Below are positions 34,689 through 45,546 of a stretch of DNA of 64,000 bases, piece by piece. Where the stretch lies: NCBI GenBank assembly GCA_049999725.1, contig JBNGIS010017032.1, positions 1 through 64,000 on the forward strand. Reading direction: 5' to 3'. The stretch is from Haplomitrium mnioides. Lineage: Eukaryota > Marchantiophyta > Haplomitriopsida > Calobryales. Position 1 is the first letter of the stretch. Each line of letters starts with the position of its first letter. Under the pieces are notes generated by a model that was not told where the DNA came from, ran no database searches, and was given only the letters and a program-made list of their open reading frames with translations. The translations under genes and the position numbers were made by a program.

Positions 34689-35074
34689 TGTAATAGTACA
34701 AGCATATGGTTGTGTTACTTATAAAAAAAATAGAGAGGAGTGAAGGAAGTGGTAGAGAGTCATTTTTATGGTTGAGATAAGATTACTTATCTTCAAAGTC
34801 ACTTTTTGTAGAGAGTGGCTTTTAGGGTTGAAATTAGAAGTGATTTTTAAGTAAAGAAAGAGGGATGGCACTTTCTTCTCTTGTATAAATAGAAGGGCCT
34901 CTTAGCTCCTTTCCTCACTCTGGAGTTCCTCTCAATTCAATTTGGCTCTTTGGTTGCTTGGCTTTGACTAGCACTTTTGGATTTTGTTTGCTTATTGGTT
35001 TTGAGTTGTATAACTCTATTGGAGTTATCTTGAAGTTGTTACTCATTTGGAAGTTGATCTTTGAGTTCTTTTAT
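34689..35074 (+). repeat. R3 3' LTR
   Basis: 386 bp, TGTAATAG ... TTTTATA; the final CA has mutated to TA. Same length as the 5' LTR, with the TATAAATA box kept at 34884-34891. The short piece 34666-34688 between R4 and this LTR is the end of R3 pol and its polypurine region (AGAAGAATGGGATTA). Confidence 0.92.
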
Positions 35075-35079
35075 AGTCA

Positions 35080-35990
35080 TGGTATAGATGATGAAAAAAA
35101 TCATCAGGAGCTAGGTTGTTGGAGGTTGACGGTGATGCATGTTGAAGACTAGAGATCGTGGTTGGATGCTCACCATACATCAAAAAGAAAGGTGTGTTTC
35201 TTGTTCAACTATTGATGAAATTATTATAAGAGAACTCTACAAGAGGTAGTAGCCAATCCCATTCTTCCTTTTCTTCCAAGGTAAACGGTTACAACATATC
35301 TTCAATGGTATATGCTGCCCATTCAGTTTAACCATCATATTCACGGTGGCAAGCCATAGACATGGCTAGTTTGGTTTTCAAAAGACAAAATATTGTGTGC
35401 CAAAAAATGCTAGTGAATTGAGTCTTGTGATTAGAAATAATTACCTTGGAGAGACCGTGATAAGAGCATACTGCTTCCAAATAAATGCAAACTAACTCAG
35501 TTATTGTGATTGATTTGGAAGTGGAATGAATATGAATCATTTTACTTAGTTTGTCCAGAAAAACAACGATAACGTCATAGCCAATAGAAGTACATGGTAG
35601 CTTGCACACAATGTCCATACTCACATGTTCTCATTGTTGATTGAAGATGGGAAGTGGCTGTAATAAGCCTCCACGTTCAAGATTGGTAGACTTGTTATGT
35701 TGACAAGCCAAACAACTCCAAACATATGCCTTCACATCTTGATGCATCTTAGGCCAATAGTAAACACTTTGCAAGTTGTCGAATATTTTTTTCAATTCCA
35801 GCATGTCCACCAATTGCAAAGTCATGTGCTTCATACAAAACTTTAGACCAAAGCTTGATATTATTAGAAACCCATACCTTGTCTTAGAAGAAAATCAAAC
35901 CTCTTATTATTTTTACCAACTTTTTTTGTTGTGTAGTAATGATCTCTTCATCTTCTTTGACGACAACCAACATTTTTTCCCACTATGTAG
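35080..35990 (-). pseudogene. R2 integrase zinc-binding and core domains
   Basis: Frame 35631-35834 holds MLELKKIFDNLQSVYYWPKM and YVWSCLACQHNKSTN (HHCC end). Frame 35328-35624 has SMDIVCKLPCTSIGYDVIVV (first Asp) and VIISNHKTQFTSIFWHTIF, where the second catalytic Asp is Asn. The EEWDWLLPLVEFSYNNF and YGEHPTTISSL pieces run to the R3 insertion point. The rest is at 21340-21860. Confidence 0.85.
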
Positions 35991-35999
35991 GATGAATAG

Positions 36000-37330
36000 C
36001 AATTTCTAACAAGATGTTGAGTTCAAGCATGTGAGTCAAAGCATTTGCAATTTGTCGTTTCCCTTCCACACACACCATCATCATATGAAAGCATTGTCGT
36101 CACTCCGTCCATCGAATATACCTTTTAGAAATCAAATATACCTTTTGGAAATCTCTTTTTGTGTTTCTAGATAGAGTAAAGGTTTATGATCAGTTTCACA
36201 ATAAACTCCTTTTCTCATAGATAATGCTTCCAATGCTTGGTTGATAATACAATCATTTGTTCCTCCCTCTCTCTAGTATGATAAATTTTCTTTGTTTCGC
36301 TCAGCTTTCTATAAAAGAAAGCAATATGTTTCCAACCATCCTCCCATTCTTGTTGCAAAACCTTGCCTATAGCTTTTCCCGATTCATCAACTTAAAGTTT
36401 TATTGATCGTTTAGAGCCATACCATTTGAGAATATGAGCATGAAGAAGTGATTTCTTGAATGCTTTAAACACTAATTCTTCTGTAGCTCCTCATGTCTAC
36501 GTGTGATTTTTCTTGAGCAAATTGGTCAATGGTTCTTCTATTTGTCCAAAACCTTTCACAAATCGATGATAAAACCTAGTTAGCCTCAAAAATCCTTTTA
36601 CTTGTGTTTGATTACTATGAGCTTTCCACTTTTAAAAGGCCTCCACTTTCTCATCCATGACTTGAATTCTTGTTGTGCTCACACGGTGACCCACGTAGTC
36701 AACCCCTCTTTTTCTAATTTCACATTTTAACATCTTAACATATAGTTTTGTGGTCTCAAAGTACCTTCAATATTGTACGAAGGTGTTGTTGATGCTCTTG
36801 AATATTTTTTCTATAAATAAAAACATCATCTAAGAAGACTTTTGAAAACTTATCTAGATAAGGTCAAAAAATATCATTCATAAAGCTCATAACGGTTGCT
36901 AGAGCATTAGTTAATCCAAATGGCATAACAAGATATTCAAAGTGCCCATATCAACTTCAAAATGTTGCTTTTTGCATGCCATTCTCCACAATTTGGATTT
37001 GGTTATATCCACTTCTCAAATCCAACTTTGTAAAGTAGTTTGCTTCTTAAAGTTGATCAAATAAATCCTCCATTCTTGGTAATGGATATTTAATTTTCAT
37101 TGCTTGTTGATTGAGCATTTGGTAGTTAATACACATCCTTATATTTCTATCTTTCTTTTTCATAAATAAAACTAGTGCACTATAAGAAGATTTGTTTGGG
37201 TGAATAAATCCCTTCTCCAATAATTTAGTGATTTTATATTTTCATTCTTCCAATTCACGAGAAGGTGCCTTGTATGGTGGAGTACTTCTCAGAATAACCT
37301 CAATCTTGTGATCAATGGATCATTTAGGTG
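36000..37330 (-). pseudogene. R2 reverse transcriptase and RNase H (heavily decayed)
   Basis: No frame exceeds 60 codons, but minus-strand reading shows MEDLFDQL-stop-EANYFTKLDLRSGYNQIQ, FEYLVMPFGLTNALATVMSF and VFLDDVFIYRKNIQEHQQHL in order near 37100-36800. RNase H-like text follows to about 36000. Catalytic FLDD is preserved by chance or age. Confidence 0.8.
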
Positions 37331-37379
37331 GAAAACCAAGAGGTAAATTGTTAGGAAAAACATCATGGAACTTTTTGAA

Positions 37380-38160
37380 AACCCCTTGAAGTTCATGTGG
37401 AACTTTGTTGTGCTTGGAGTCCGCTTTATCAATTTTTGATCTCTTGTATGAGTCTCTAAAATACCACAATGTCATCTTTTCTTTTTTACTTTGCTCCAAT
37501 CACATATAGAGATAATTGCCTTGAATAAAGTCGTATTCAATCTCCCCAAATCTTTCATAAAGATGTTATGAGTGTCTTCTTTTGCCAACCTACTGGCAAG
37601 TTATGCCTCTCAACCACTTTATTCCTAGAATTGCGTCCTATCTTGCTAATGTTGTGATATTCTATTCAAACTTTTCTTGATAGTTGCCCATATATAAAGT
37701 TATACTTTGAGACAACCCGTCAATTGGCTCACTTTGTTCATTTACCATTTCAACCACCTTGTGTTTTTTAACTTTAATGTTATTGCTCGTGATAAATAAT
37801 TTTCTTTTGCTCTGGAATCCACTAGAACTCTTATTGGAGATTCTTCCATCCACCCATTAACCACGATAAGTTTTCCATTTTTTTGTTTTTCTATATGATA
37901 TACTCAATTTTGTTGACTTCTTTCCTCGCCTTTCTTTTTCATCCTAGCAAAGTCCTAATGTTTTTTTTACTAATACCCATTGTTTCCTTGACATTCTTGG
38001 TCTTCTTCATTATTGATATTATGAAGAGGCCGTTTAAACACTTGCCTTTGATTGTGCCATATTGCTCTACAATTTGGTGTGTCATATCCGACCACAATTA
38101 TAACATGTTTGAGTTTCTTGTTGACCATCTATCCTCTTTTCAATAACATGTTGTAATCCT
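37380..38160 (-). pseudogene. R2 protease and gag zinc knuckle
   Basis: The minus frame near 38070-38110 reads CYNCGRI-stop-H, the start of a CX2CX4H knuckle. The frame at 37662-37853 (IKVKKHKVVEMVNEQSEPID) belongs to the protease region. Both are strongly decayed. Confidence 0.55.
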
Positions 38161-38287
38161 CCTTGTTGGTGATTTGGGCGATAAAATTCTCTACTTCTCA
38201 TATTTCCCCAACTCCATAAGCATGGGACCATAGTTTCCTCTGGTTTGCACAATTCTTAGTGTCCTTTCAATTTATTGAACAAATGAG

Positions 38288-38960
38288 ATGGCTTCATTTA
38301 CGTTCTTTGGGTTGTGCATCATAACTTCTCCTCTAGTCTTTCTCTTTAAGCCTTGTAAAAGTTTGTCAATGGCCTCTGTTGGACTCATTTCTTTAATTTG
38401 GACTTGCAAGCTTCAAAGTTCTTCAATGTATCTTGCAACGCTTTCTTGTTGCTCCAACTCCCAAAGCTTCGCTCTTGTAGTCAATATAGAATCTATCGTT
38501 TTAAACTTTTGGAGCAATCTATCTCTTAAACTGCTCCACAAAAGTTGTTTTCCTCGTGCATTTTTCTGTCGCTCCCATCCTTGTAGCCATTTAGATGCAT
38601 GATCTATAAAAAAAATGACCTTGCAAACAATACTTTCTCCAAATCCAAAACATTGGGATAATATAACATATGAGCTTCCATTTGATTGACCCATACTTCT
38701 ACAATACCAACCATGCAACTTCCTTCATAAGGCTCCACCTTGCATGACTTGCTCAAGTTTTGAAGTAACGTCTATAGACTTCCTTCTCCACTTTCTTGTT
38801 GTAATTGCATTTTCACTAGTTTTGCTATCAACATGTTTGTTTTTTGTTGGCTTGCTATAGGAGTTGCTTGAAGCTATTCCAACTTTTCCATCATCCAAAA
38901 TCCTTCTTTAACACTACTAGAGTTAGCATCCATATTTTTTCGTCACAATTTAACTTCCAA
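38288..38960 (-). pseudogene. R2 gag
   Basis: Frame 38413-38718 contains DHASKWLQGWERQKNARGKQ, LWSSLRDRLLQKFKTIDSIL and LWELEQQESVARYIEEL, the chromovirus gag pattern A..W......W..F...L...F and R.L.Q..SV..Y...F. Confidence 0.82.
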
Positions 38961-39561
38961 AAACTTATACAAAAACAAATATGTACACTTTCTAATTATG
39001 AAGAATAGGTACAATAAAAATTTTGGTTGATGCCAACATCGAATTACGAAACCTCTCTCCAAACTTACAAATAAGAAAATCTTGTTGCATTTGCTTAGAC
39101 ATTACTCTAATAGAAATATGACACTTGGAGTTGAGCTCTTCTAGAAGAGCTTGGTTCAAATCCATTTGCTATCTACTACAAAACATGAATAAAACACTCC
39201 AATATAACACCATAGTTTACTATAGTTAAGATAACATTCTCTTTTGATTCCATCACAAAATCAATAAAGTCATCACCAAAATTGTACACTAGAAATTGAT
39301 AAAAAAATGTTTGTCAATATCAAACACACAAATATTAAAAGAATTCTAGGAGATGCAAACGCTTCTCTATCTATTGGCTATTATAACATCAAGTAAAACT
39401 TCTTATCTTCACTTATAAAGGATGGGATATCTCCCATCATTTATTCATGAAAACTTTATAGTTTAACTCTCTTGGAGTTAATGCAAAGTGAAGATTCCAC
39501 TACTCCAAAAGGTCTTAAGTGCTTCTCCTTGAGGGGTAATCCACACTCTTTACAGAAGACC
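38961..39561. other. R2 5' untranslated region, no gene seen
   Basis: AT-rich stretch between R2 gag and the PBS. No ORF, RNA gene or further repeat recognised. Confidence 0.6.
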
Positions 39562-39563
39562 AA

Positions 39564-39575
39564 GCTTTGATACCA
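39564..39575 (-). other. R2 primer binding site (tRNA-iMet type)
   Basis: Minus strand TGGTATCAAAGC, one change from the iMet PBS TGGTATCAGAGC, one base inside the LTR end. Confidence 0.8.
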
Positions 39576-39576
39576 T

Positions 39577-39856
39577 TGTAACATTACCCACCTACATTAC
39601 ACACACAAGTTAGCACAAGCACAACACCTAAAAGTTGCCATAAGAGAAGCACACAAAGAACTTCAAAATCCTACAATGTAGAATCCCATTGGTTCCGTTT
39701 TCTATCCTCCTCTAATTGGACCACCATTTTCACTCTCTCACTAATTGGACTACCCTTTACTGATACCCTAACTTAGTAATAGCTTTCTACACATAGTTGA
39801 CTTTATATCTTACTTTCACTTTTAGTTATTGCTTAATAAAATTAGTAAATGTTGTA
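39577..39856 (-). repeat. R2 5' LTR (shortened)
   Basis: Plus text TGTAACATTACCC ... ATGTTGTA; 280 bp against 508 bp for the other LTR, so it has internal deletions. It is followed at once by the target duplication GAATG. Confidence 0.8.
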
Positions 39857-40009
39857 GAATGTTGTTGATAGGCCTTCTACAAGATCTTCTATGGAATCTC
39901 CTTACACTCACATTGGCATTGGAATGTTGTTGATAGGTCTCCTACAAGATCTTATGTGGAATCTCTCTACACTCTTATTGGCATTGAGAATGTTGTTGAT
40001 AGCTTTTCT
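39857..40009 (+). repeat. Satellite remnant right of R2
   Basis: GAATGTTGTTGATAGG then two ACAAGATCTTCTATGGAATC-type subunits, continuous in register with 20795. It ends where the MTE-B terminus begins. Confidence 0.9.
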
Positions 40010-42193
40010 AACAATCACTACTTTGAACCAAAAACCGCTACTGGGTTCATGTTTTATTCTTTGCTCTCAAAAACCAAATTTGAAATTCTAGCATCCAAAA
40101 TCATGATTTTTACGTTAGTAATGCTCGTTTGCAAAAAAACAATAATTTTATATATCAAAATTGCTTATTTCAAGATTATAATGTATTTAAAATAAATTTG
40201 CTTATAAGAATATTATCAAATTTTCTTTTATAATTTATGCTTTAAAAAGCACGAACATCACCTAACAAAAAATATACAAAATGTACATGACATTTGTTGT
40301 TGAATATTTTCAAAACTAACCAAGATATCATTCCTTTCACAAATTTATGAAAACATTTAAACTTTATCAGAAATATATTCAATAAGAACAGATGTTTAAG
40401 AGAGCATGAACTTTGAGCCGTAGTCTTAAAGCTCATACATGTAGAGACTGTTGCAACAACTTTGCACTTTGAATGGTAAAGCTCAGACATGCGTGGAATG
40501 TTGAAGTTGTCATATGCAAGAACTTTGAGCTTGAACCCAAATAAGTAGGCGTAAGAGGATTGTTGAAGAAAAATAATTGTGAAAAAACTGCTAAAACCAA
40601 TGTGCGCTTGGGCAACTAAAGACCACGCGAGCTTGAACAACTAAAGTCTATGCGCATATGGAAAGCTAAAGCCTACGTGAGCTTGAACAACTAAAGCCTA
40701 TGTGCGCATAGAAAACAGAAGCCCACATGAGCTTGAATAACTAAAGCCAATGTGTGCATGGACAATAGAAGCCCATACGAGCATGTATTGTCGAGTAATT
40801 GGACGCACGAACCTTCTATGAAAACATAGACCTTGTGACTAATTTTAATGAAAACAAATATGTTTTGCTTAAAAATAATTTTTCAAAGAAAATTGTATTT
40901 GAGAAAACAAAATTTAAGAAAACACTTAAATTGGATTTGGAATGCAACAAGAAAAAGAGGAAAAAATAATCTTTTATGAGAAAAATACTTTATTATGTAC
41001 AAAAATAACATCAATATGATGCTACAGCCCTATCCTCTTCAGAATGAACGATCTCATCTAAATCTAATGCTTGAGAAGCTTCGGTATTTGCAGCCACTAG
41101 AGAGTCTCGTCAAGACTTTCTAGTCACAAAAATCATTACAAAATCACCAGATGCACCTGCAGTACCAAGAGGAACATGATCCTTGTGATACGCATATACA
41201 ATCTACGATTCAGTCACATCAAATGGAAAATAAGCCATTGTCAAAACTCTTTGAGGAATATAAGTAATTGACATCTATCATATTCTATTGCAATGCAATT
41301 TTGCATCAGATTTAAAGCACAAACAAGGCATATGCCAAACCCAAAGCAAAGATCCAAAATCCAATCTTGCTCTATTGTAACAAAAACAAGCACATGAGAC
41401 AAAGGAAAAAAAAAAGTAGAGGGAAAGCATAATACATAAACTAGCGGATAGATTTAAAAAAAAAACTTACTAAAGACCATGGTCTATGGCATAGCAAACC
41501 TTTAGTAAAGTGTCCTCAACAATCCCAAACTGTTGCAAAGAGTGGATAATTACAAAAGACCAAAACTCTGAAGTAGTAACAGCCGCATAAAAAGAAACCA
41601 TATCAAAAATATCATCCTTTGTAAAGGGATTCTAAATCATCATGCTTACATTACTTAACGTTATAACATGAAGGAATATTAGTAATAGCTAAAGTAAAAC
41701 ATCTTGGTTTTACTAAACTCTTCAATTGTCGAGTATTAGACTCCATGTGGACTTGATAACATGTCACATTGAGTCCATCAACATAGGACATTAAGTCCTC
41801 ATCTTGCTCATTAGAACCTCTTTTTATTGTAAGGACAGAAGTTTCAATTAATTGTCTCACCTTCCATTCTCTTGCTTTCTAACAGTGAAGCAAAAAAACA
41901 TGGGGTAGAAGACAAGAGTAGGGGATTGATCTTCATCAGTAGAGGCTTATTTGACCCCCAATTTTTTTCTACCTTTAGCAATAGTCGTCAATTTTTTGGC
42001 CAACTGCCGTTTGAAATTTTTGTCACTCTGTAAAAAAACAAATAAACAAATTAGACTAAAACAATAAGCAAAACTTTGAGTTGATGATAAGGAGAGACTA
42101 AGTTGCCTTGTGCGCATAGACTCTTGAGTCCATACTCGCATAGACTTAAGAGTCCATGCGCGTATGGACTCTCAAGAGTCTATGCACGCATGG
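40010..42193 (-). mobile_element. MTE-B: methyltransferase element, copy B (truncated)
   Basis: Begins at 40010 with AACAATCACTACTTTGAACC, the MTE terminus, joined to satellite. Then come an AT-rich part, a diverged palindromic minisatellite (about 40420-40820), MTase exon 4 and exon 3, and part of intron 2 with GTCCATGCGCGTATGGAC-type repeats (42100-42190). Upstream exons are missing: the element stops in intron 2. Confidence 0.75.
41040..42027 (-). pseudogene. MTE-B MTase exons 3 and 4 (decayed)
   Basis: Acceptor TTTTTTACAG precedes SDKNFKRQLAKKLTTIAKGR at 42027. Exon 3 continues DEDLMSYVDGLNVTCYQVHM, KPRCFTLAITNIPSCYN (motif IV DIPYG changed to NIPSC) and SEFWSFVI-like text to a GTAAGT donor near 41470. 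Exon 4 lacks its first half: after the intron only EQDWILDLCFGFGICLVCAL (motif I with both Ser changed to Phe) and IAIEYDRCQ remain, followed by many stops. Beyond repair as a protein, but confirms gene structure across copies. Confidence 0.8.
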
Positions 42194-42242
42194 TGTAATA
42201 GCTCAAGCATAAGGGTGTGCTATTTATAAGAAAATATAGAGG
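42194..42242 (+). repeat. R3-type LTR start fragment
   Basis: TGTAATAGCTCAAGCATAAG and GTGCTATTTATAAGAAAATA match the first about 45 bp of the R3 LTR (21861). It lies exactly between MTE-B and the terminus of DUE. Confidence 0.7.
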
Positions 42243-42248
42243 AAATAC

Positions 42249-45200
42249 CCGCTACTTTGAACCAAGAACATGCTACTCAAAACAAGAACTTTTTTTTAGA
42301 AAAGTTGTGATTTTTAAGCTCAAAAAACATTAAAAAAACAAGGCTATTTTTTAAAAACGAAAAGTACATGAGTTTTTTGGAGTTGTTTTTGGTCGTTTCA
42401 ACAAGTATGATAGAGCGAGAGTCAATTTTGTTATGCAAAATCAATCAATATTATTAGTTTTCATAAAAATATTAGAAAACTTGAATTTGATGAAAAGTAT
42501 AAAATTTATGGTTAGTTTTTACCAAAAAATTGCATTTATCATTGACTACAATTCTAGGCCCAAAAATTGAAATACACGCCACAAGAAACTATTTTCAAAT
42601 ATGTTTGATTGCACAAACTCTAGGCGCGCCTAGACATGTTGCTCTTTGAAACTCTTTTTTTGGAAAAAAAATTATAAAACATAAAGAAAAAGCCCAAAGG
42701 GACTAGAAGTCAAGGGAATGAGTTTGCAATGGTAAACACAAAAACAAAGAAAATGAAACATTGGATGGATTTATGAGCTTTATTTTAAAGTTCAAGCAAG
42801 AAAGAGGCTTTCACTTGCACTTGAAAATCCATGCACGCAAAAGTTAACGTGGGCTTTAAAAACGGTTTCAACATTTAAAAATATTTCATAATTCAACAAA
42901 GCATATATACAAACCTATCATAGTTGAGAATCAAAAAGGCACTAGCTAAGAAGATTGAACTAAGAGTGTAAACAAGAAACATCTATAAGTTTTAGACTTG
43001 ATTCAACCAAACAATGGTCTCCAGATCTACAAAAAGAGTCTATGATAGGTGTGTACAAACTAAGTTGTACTCGGTAATCTTTGTATGAAGAAGCTCAAGG
43101 GTTGTAGATGAGAAGTAGAACTTGTAGAAGGTTTCGACTTCCACCCCAAAGTCTATGCGCACATAGGAGTAGAAGCTCAACATCTGAACACTCCACCCTA
43201 AAGTTTATGCGCCCATATGAATCCCAACTCATCATCTGAACACTCAACAACAAAAACTGACAAGAATCTAGGTTTTACGTTCCGCAGAAGAGTTTTTGTG
43301 CGCACAACGTTTTGACTTGCAAATCAAAGTCTATGCATGCATAGGGTTCACTCTTCTACAACTGAGGATACAGACTCATCCGTTTTATTTTTCACAACAA
43401 ACTCAACGCATGCAAAAGATTTCAATCTATTATTCAGAATCTAAAAGTAAAACGGGTACAAAGCTCTACATCTGAATCAAATCGCGTTAAAGATTTTAAG
43501 TAATACATTAAATAGAAAACAACAAAGTTGGAAACAACATACTTACATTTTGGAGAAGAAAATATTTTTACAAAGCAAATGAAAATATTAACTAAAGATT
43601 TAAGTTTCATTTACAGAGAATAACATTTAGCTTGGAATAATTTACAATAAAAAGTTCAAGGTGTCAGATAAATTCAATAAGTTGCTTCAAAAGATTCTCA
43701 CGTACTTTATAAAATAACAATATACTTGAAAATACAAAATATATAACAAAATTCTTAAATGGCTTTAGTTACTTGCCTTGACTTCTTCGGATTCAGCTTG
43801 AGAAGATTCATCAAGGTTTGCTTGATCCATCTTAGTGTTAATAACAATGATTGAATCTCTTTGAAACATTTTAAGATTGAGGACATTTTGTCTTTCATAC
43901 TCAAATAGATTTGCTTTAATGGTAGCTAGAGTGGTTTTCTTCAATTGGTTTTTTTGGGTAAGAAGAAAATCAAAAGAAAAAATTGTGATTTGTGTCACAT
44001 AAAAGACATCAATATATAGCTTGGATTTGCGTTTCCCTTTTGTTGTTGCTATTTTTTTTAGGAAGTATTGTCTAGAAAATGCATCTTCAACTTGACAAGC
44101 AAACCATTGAACACGTACTCGTTTCGGGTTGGGGGAATCTTCCTCATCAAATGACAAAACTTTGAGAGCTTTGGCAACCCAAAACGGTTTTCTCTTTGGA
44201 TCTAGAGATGCAACAACACAAATAAACATTCTAGCTTTCATCTCATGAAAATTGCCAAATTTATGCCTGTATCAAGTGATGTGCGAAAGAGTCCCTCCTC
44301 GCGGCCTAGTTGCTTCATCATAGATTACTCAACGTGTAGAAAGTATTTGTTGTACCAAAGTATCATCTTTAGTCTATTGAGCATCAAGATGAGAACTTGG
44401 ACAAACATTTTGAAAATCATTACAAGTGTTTGACAATTGTGAAGGTGGAAAGATAAATTCTGCTTCAAGTCCTTGTCTTTTTTTTCAAGGATGTAAGCCG
44501 CAATCTCTTGTTGGGCAAGAAAAAAGTTGTTCCACTATTGAATATCAGAATCTCTAAAGAGCTTGTAGCAGTTCTTACTAATGTTATCCCTTTTTGAAAA
44601 TACCACTTTCTCAGCATCCACTTCTCTTTCTTCCTTTAGAGATCATTTGATTTTAGAACATGAATTGAGAGAAATCAACAATGAACTCAAAATTTCTTTG
44701 TCCACTTCACGTATGCATTTGAGTTGACAAATACCATCCACAGGTAACCAAAATTCATATGTTGAAAACTGTTTGCTCCACATCTTTGCCTTGGAATCAT
44801 TTAATTGGAACTTGAATTGTTGATTAAAGGTATATCATGCATCCTTTAAACTAGAGAGGGATGTTGCTCCAAAAACATCTTGAAGTCCTAAGTTTCCAAC
44901 AAAAGAGTCATGTGAGGTTTAGGATTGTAGGATACTTGAAGCGTCTCACTAAGACTCGTAATCGTGAAAGCTTTGATACATTTCAAACGTTTCGAGAGTT
45001 TGTTGAACATTTGATTGATTTGGTCATCGGTATGGTCAACCATGAGAAATCCTACCTTGATTTTTTGAAAAATATTCTTGGCAATAAAGAGACAAGGATA
45101 TCCAAACATTATAGAATTTGCATTCTTTCGTGTCGTGTTGTCCAACTGAAGATTCAAAGTTGGAGGCAGCGGCCCTTCAAAGTCACATAATACTTTGTTG

Positions 45201-45546
45201 AGCATAGTAACTGTCAAATCGGAATCACTTCTCAAGTTTTTGTATGTTAAAAAGACCTGTGAAGAAAGAGCATGATTGAATATTAAGGCACTAACAACAT
45301 GCACACCCACCAAATAATCTTTATCAATGTTTTTTGGTGGCAAAGGCAAGTGTGGAATAGCAATTTTCTTCTGATCCATTCTATCAATGACAATTCCCAA
45401 GTACTTTTGACCATCGGCATAACAACTTTCTTTGATGATTTGCAAGTTTTGTTTTATCTTTCATTTGTTAGTCACGATGAAGAAACAATTGGTGATTATA
45501 TTTGACTGCATCATCACAAAACACGAAGGACATAAAAGTAGTTCAG
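42249..45546 (-). mobile_element. DUE: element with DUF7869-like gene and MTE-type terminus
   Basis: On the minus strand its 3' end at about 42249 reads CCGCTACTTTGAACCAAGAA, the MTE terminal sequence. AT-rich sequence and scattered palindromic units (about 42840 and 43150-43350) precede the coding block. The 5' side is cut at 45546 by insertion of R5. 42290-43764 holds no gene that I can see. Confidence 0.65.
43765..45546 (-). pseudogene. DUF7869-like protein (possible transposase relative)
   Basis: The longest frame (44888-45445) reads QKYLGIVIDRMDQKKIAIPH, VGVHVVSALIFNHAL, LNLQLDNTTRKNANSIMFGY, IKVGFLMVDHTDDQINQMFN. This follows a pattern I know from DUF7869-type proteins: Q.DN..REN.N...F, FL.VGHTHEDIDQ.F. 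These are found in repetitive, transposon-like genes. The spaced Asp residues and HT(H)E.ID motif suggest an RNase H-fold, DDE-like domain, but this is inference. Frames continue downstream (GICQLKCIREVDKEILSSLL; KRKPFWVAKALKVLSFDEED) to the stop at 43765, typical of the C-terminal half of the family. Upstream reading (LLLCPSCFVMMQSN) runs into R5, so the N-terminus is absent. Confidence 0.6.

Larger units (their letters stand above)
21861..35074 (+). mobile_element. R3: chromovirus inserted in R2 integrase
   Basis: LTRs of 386 bp each (21861-22246 and 34689-35074) bound a plus-strand gag-pol. The flanks are GTCGT (21856-21860) and GTCAT (35075-35079), a 5-bp target duplication with one later change. 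Joining the flanks restores a continuous R2 integrase frame. R3 has an internal deletion (gag to RT) and is itself split by R4 at 25284/34662. Confidence 0.92.
20796..39856 (-). mobile_element. R2: chromovirus (Ty3/gypsy) inserted in the satellite
   Basis: Minus-strand element with 5' LTR at 39577-39856, PBS, gag, protease, RT, RNase H and integrase. It is interrupted at 35075/21860 by R3, then continues with the integrase C-terminus, chromodomain and 3' LTR (20796-21303). It is flanked by GAATG on both sides (20791-20795 and 39857-39861), and satellite sequence resumes in register after 39856. LTRs differ strongly (508 versus 280 bp) and the coding region is riddled with stops, so it is the oldest layer of the nest. 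Confidence 0.9.
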
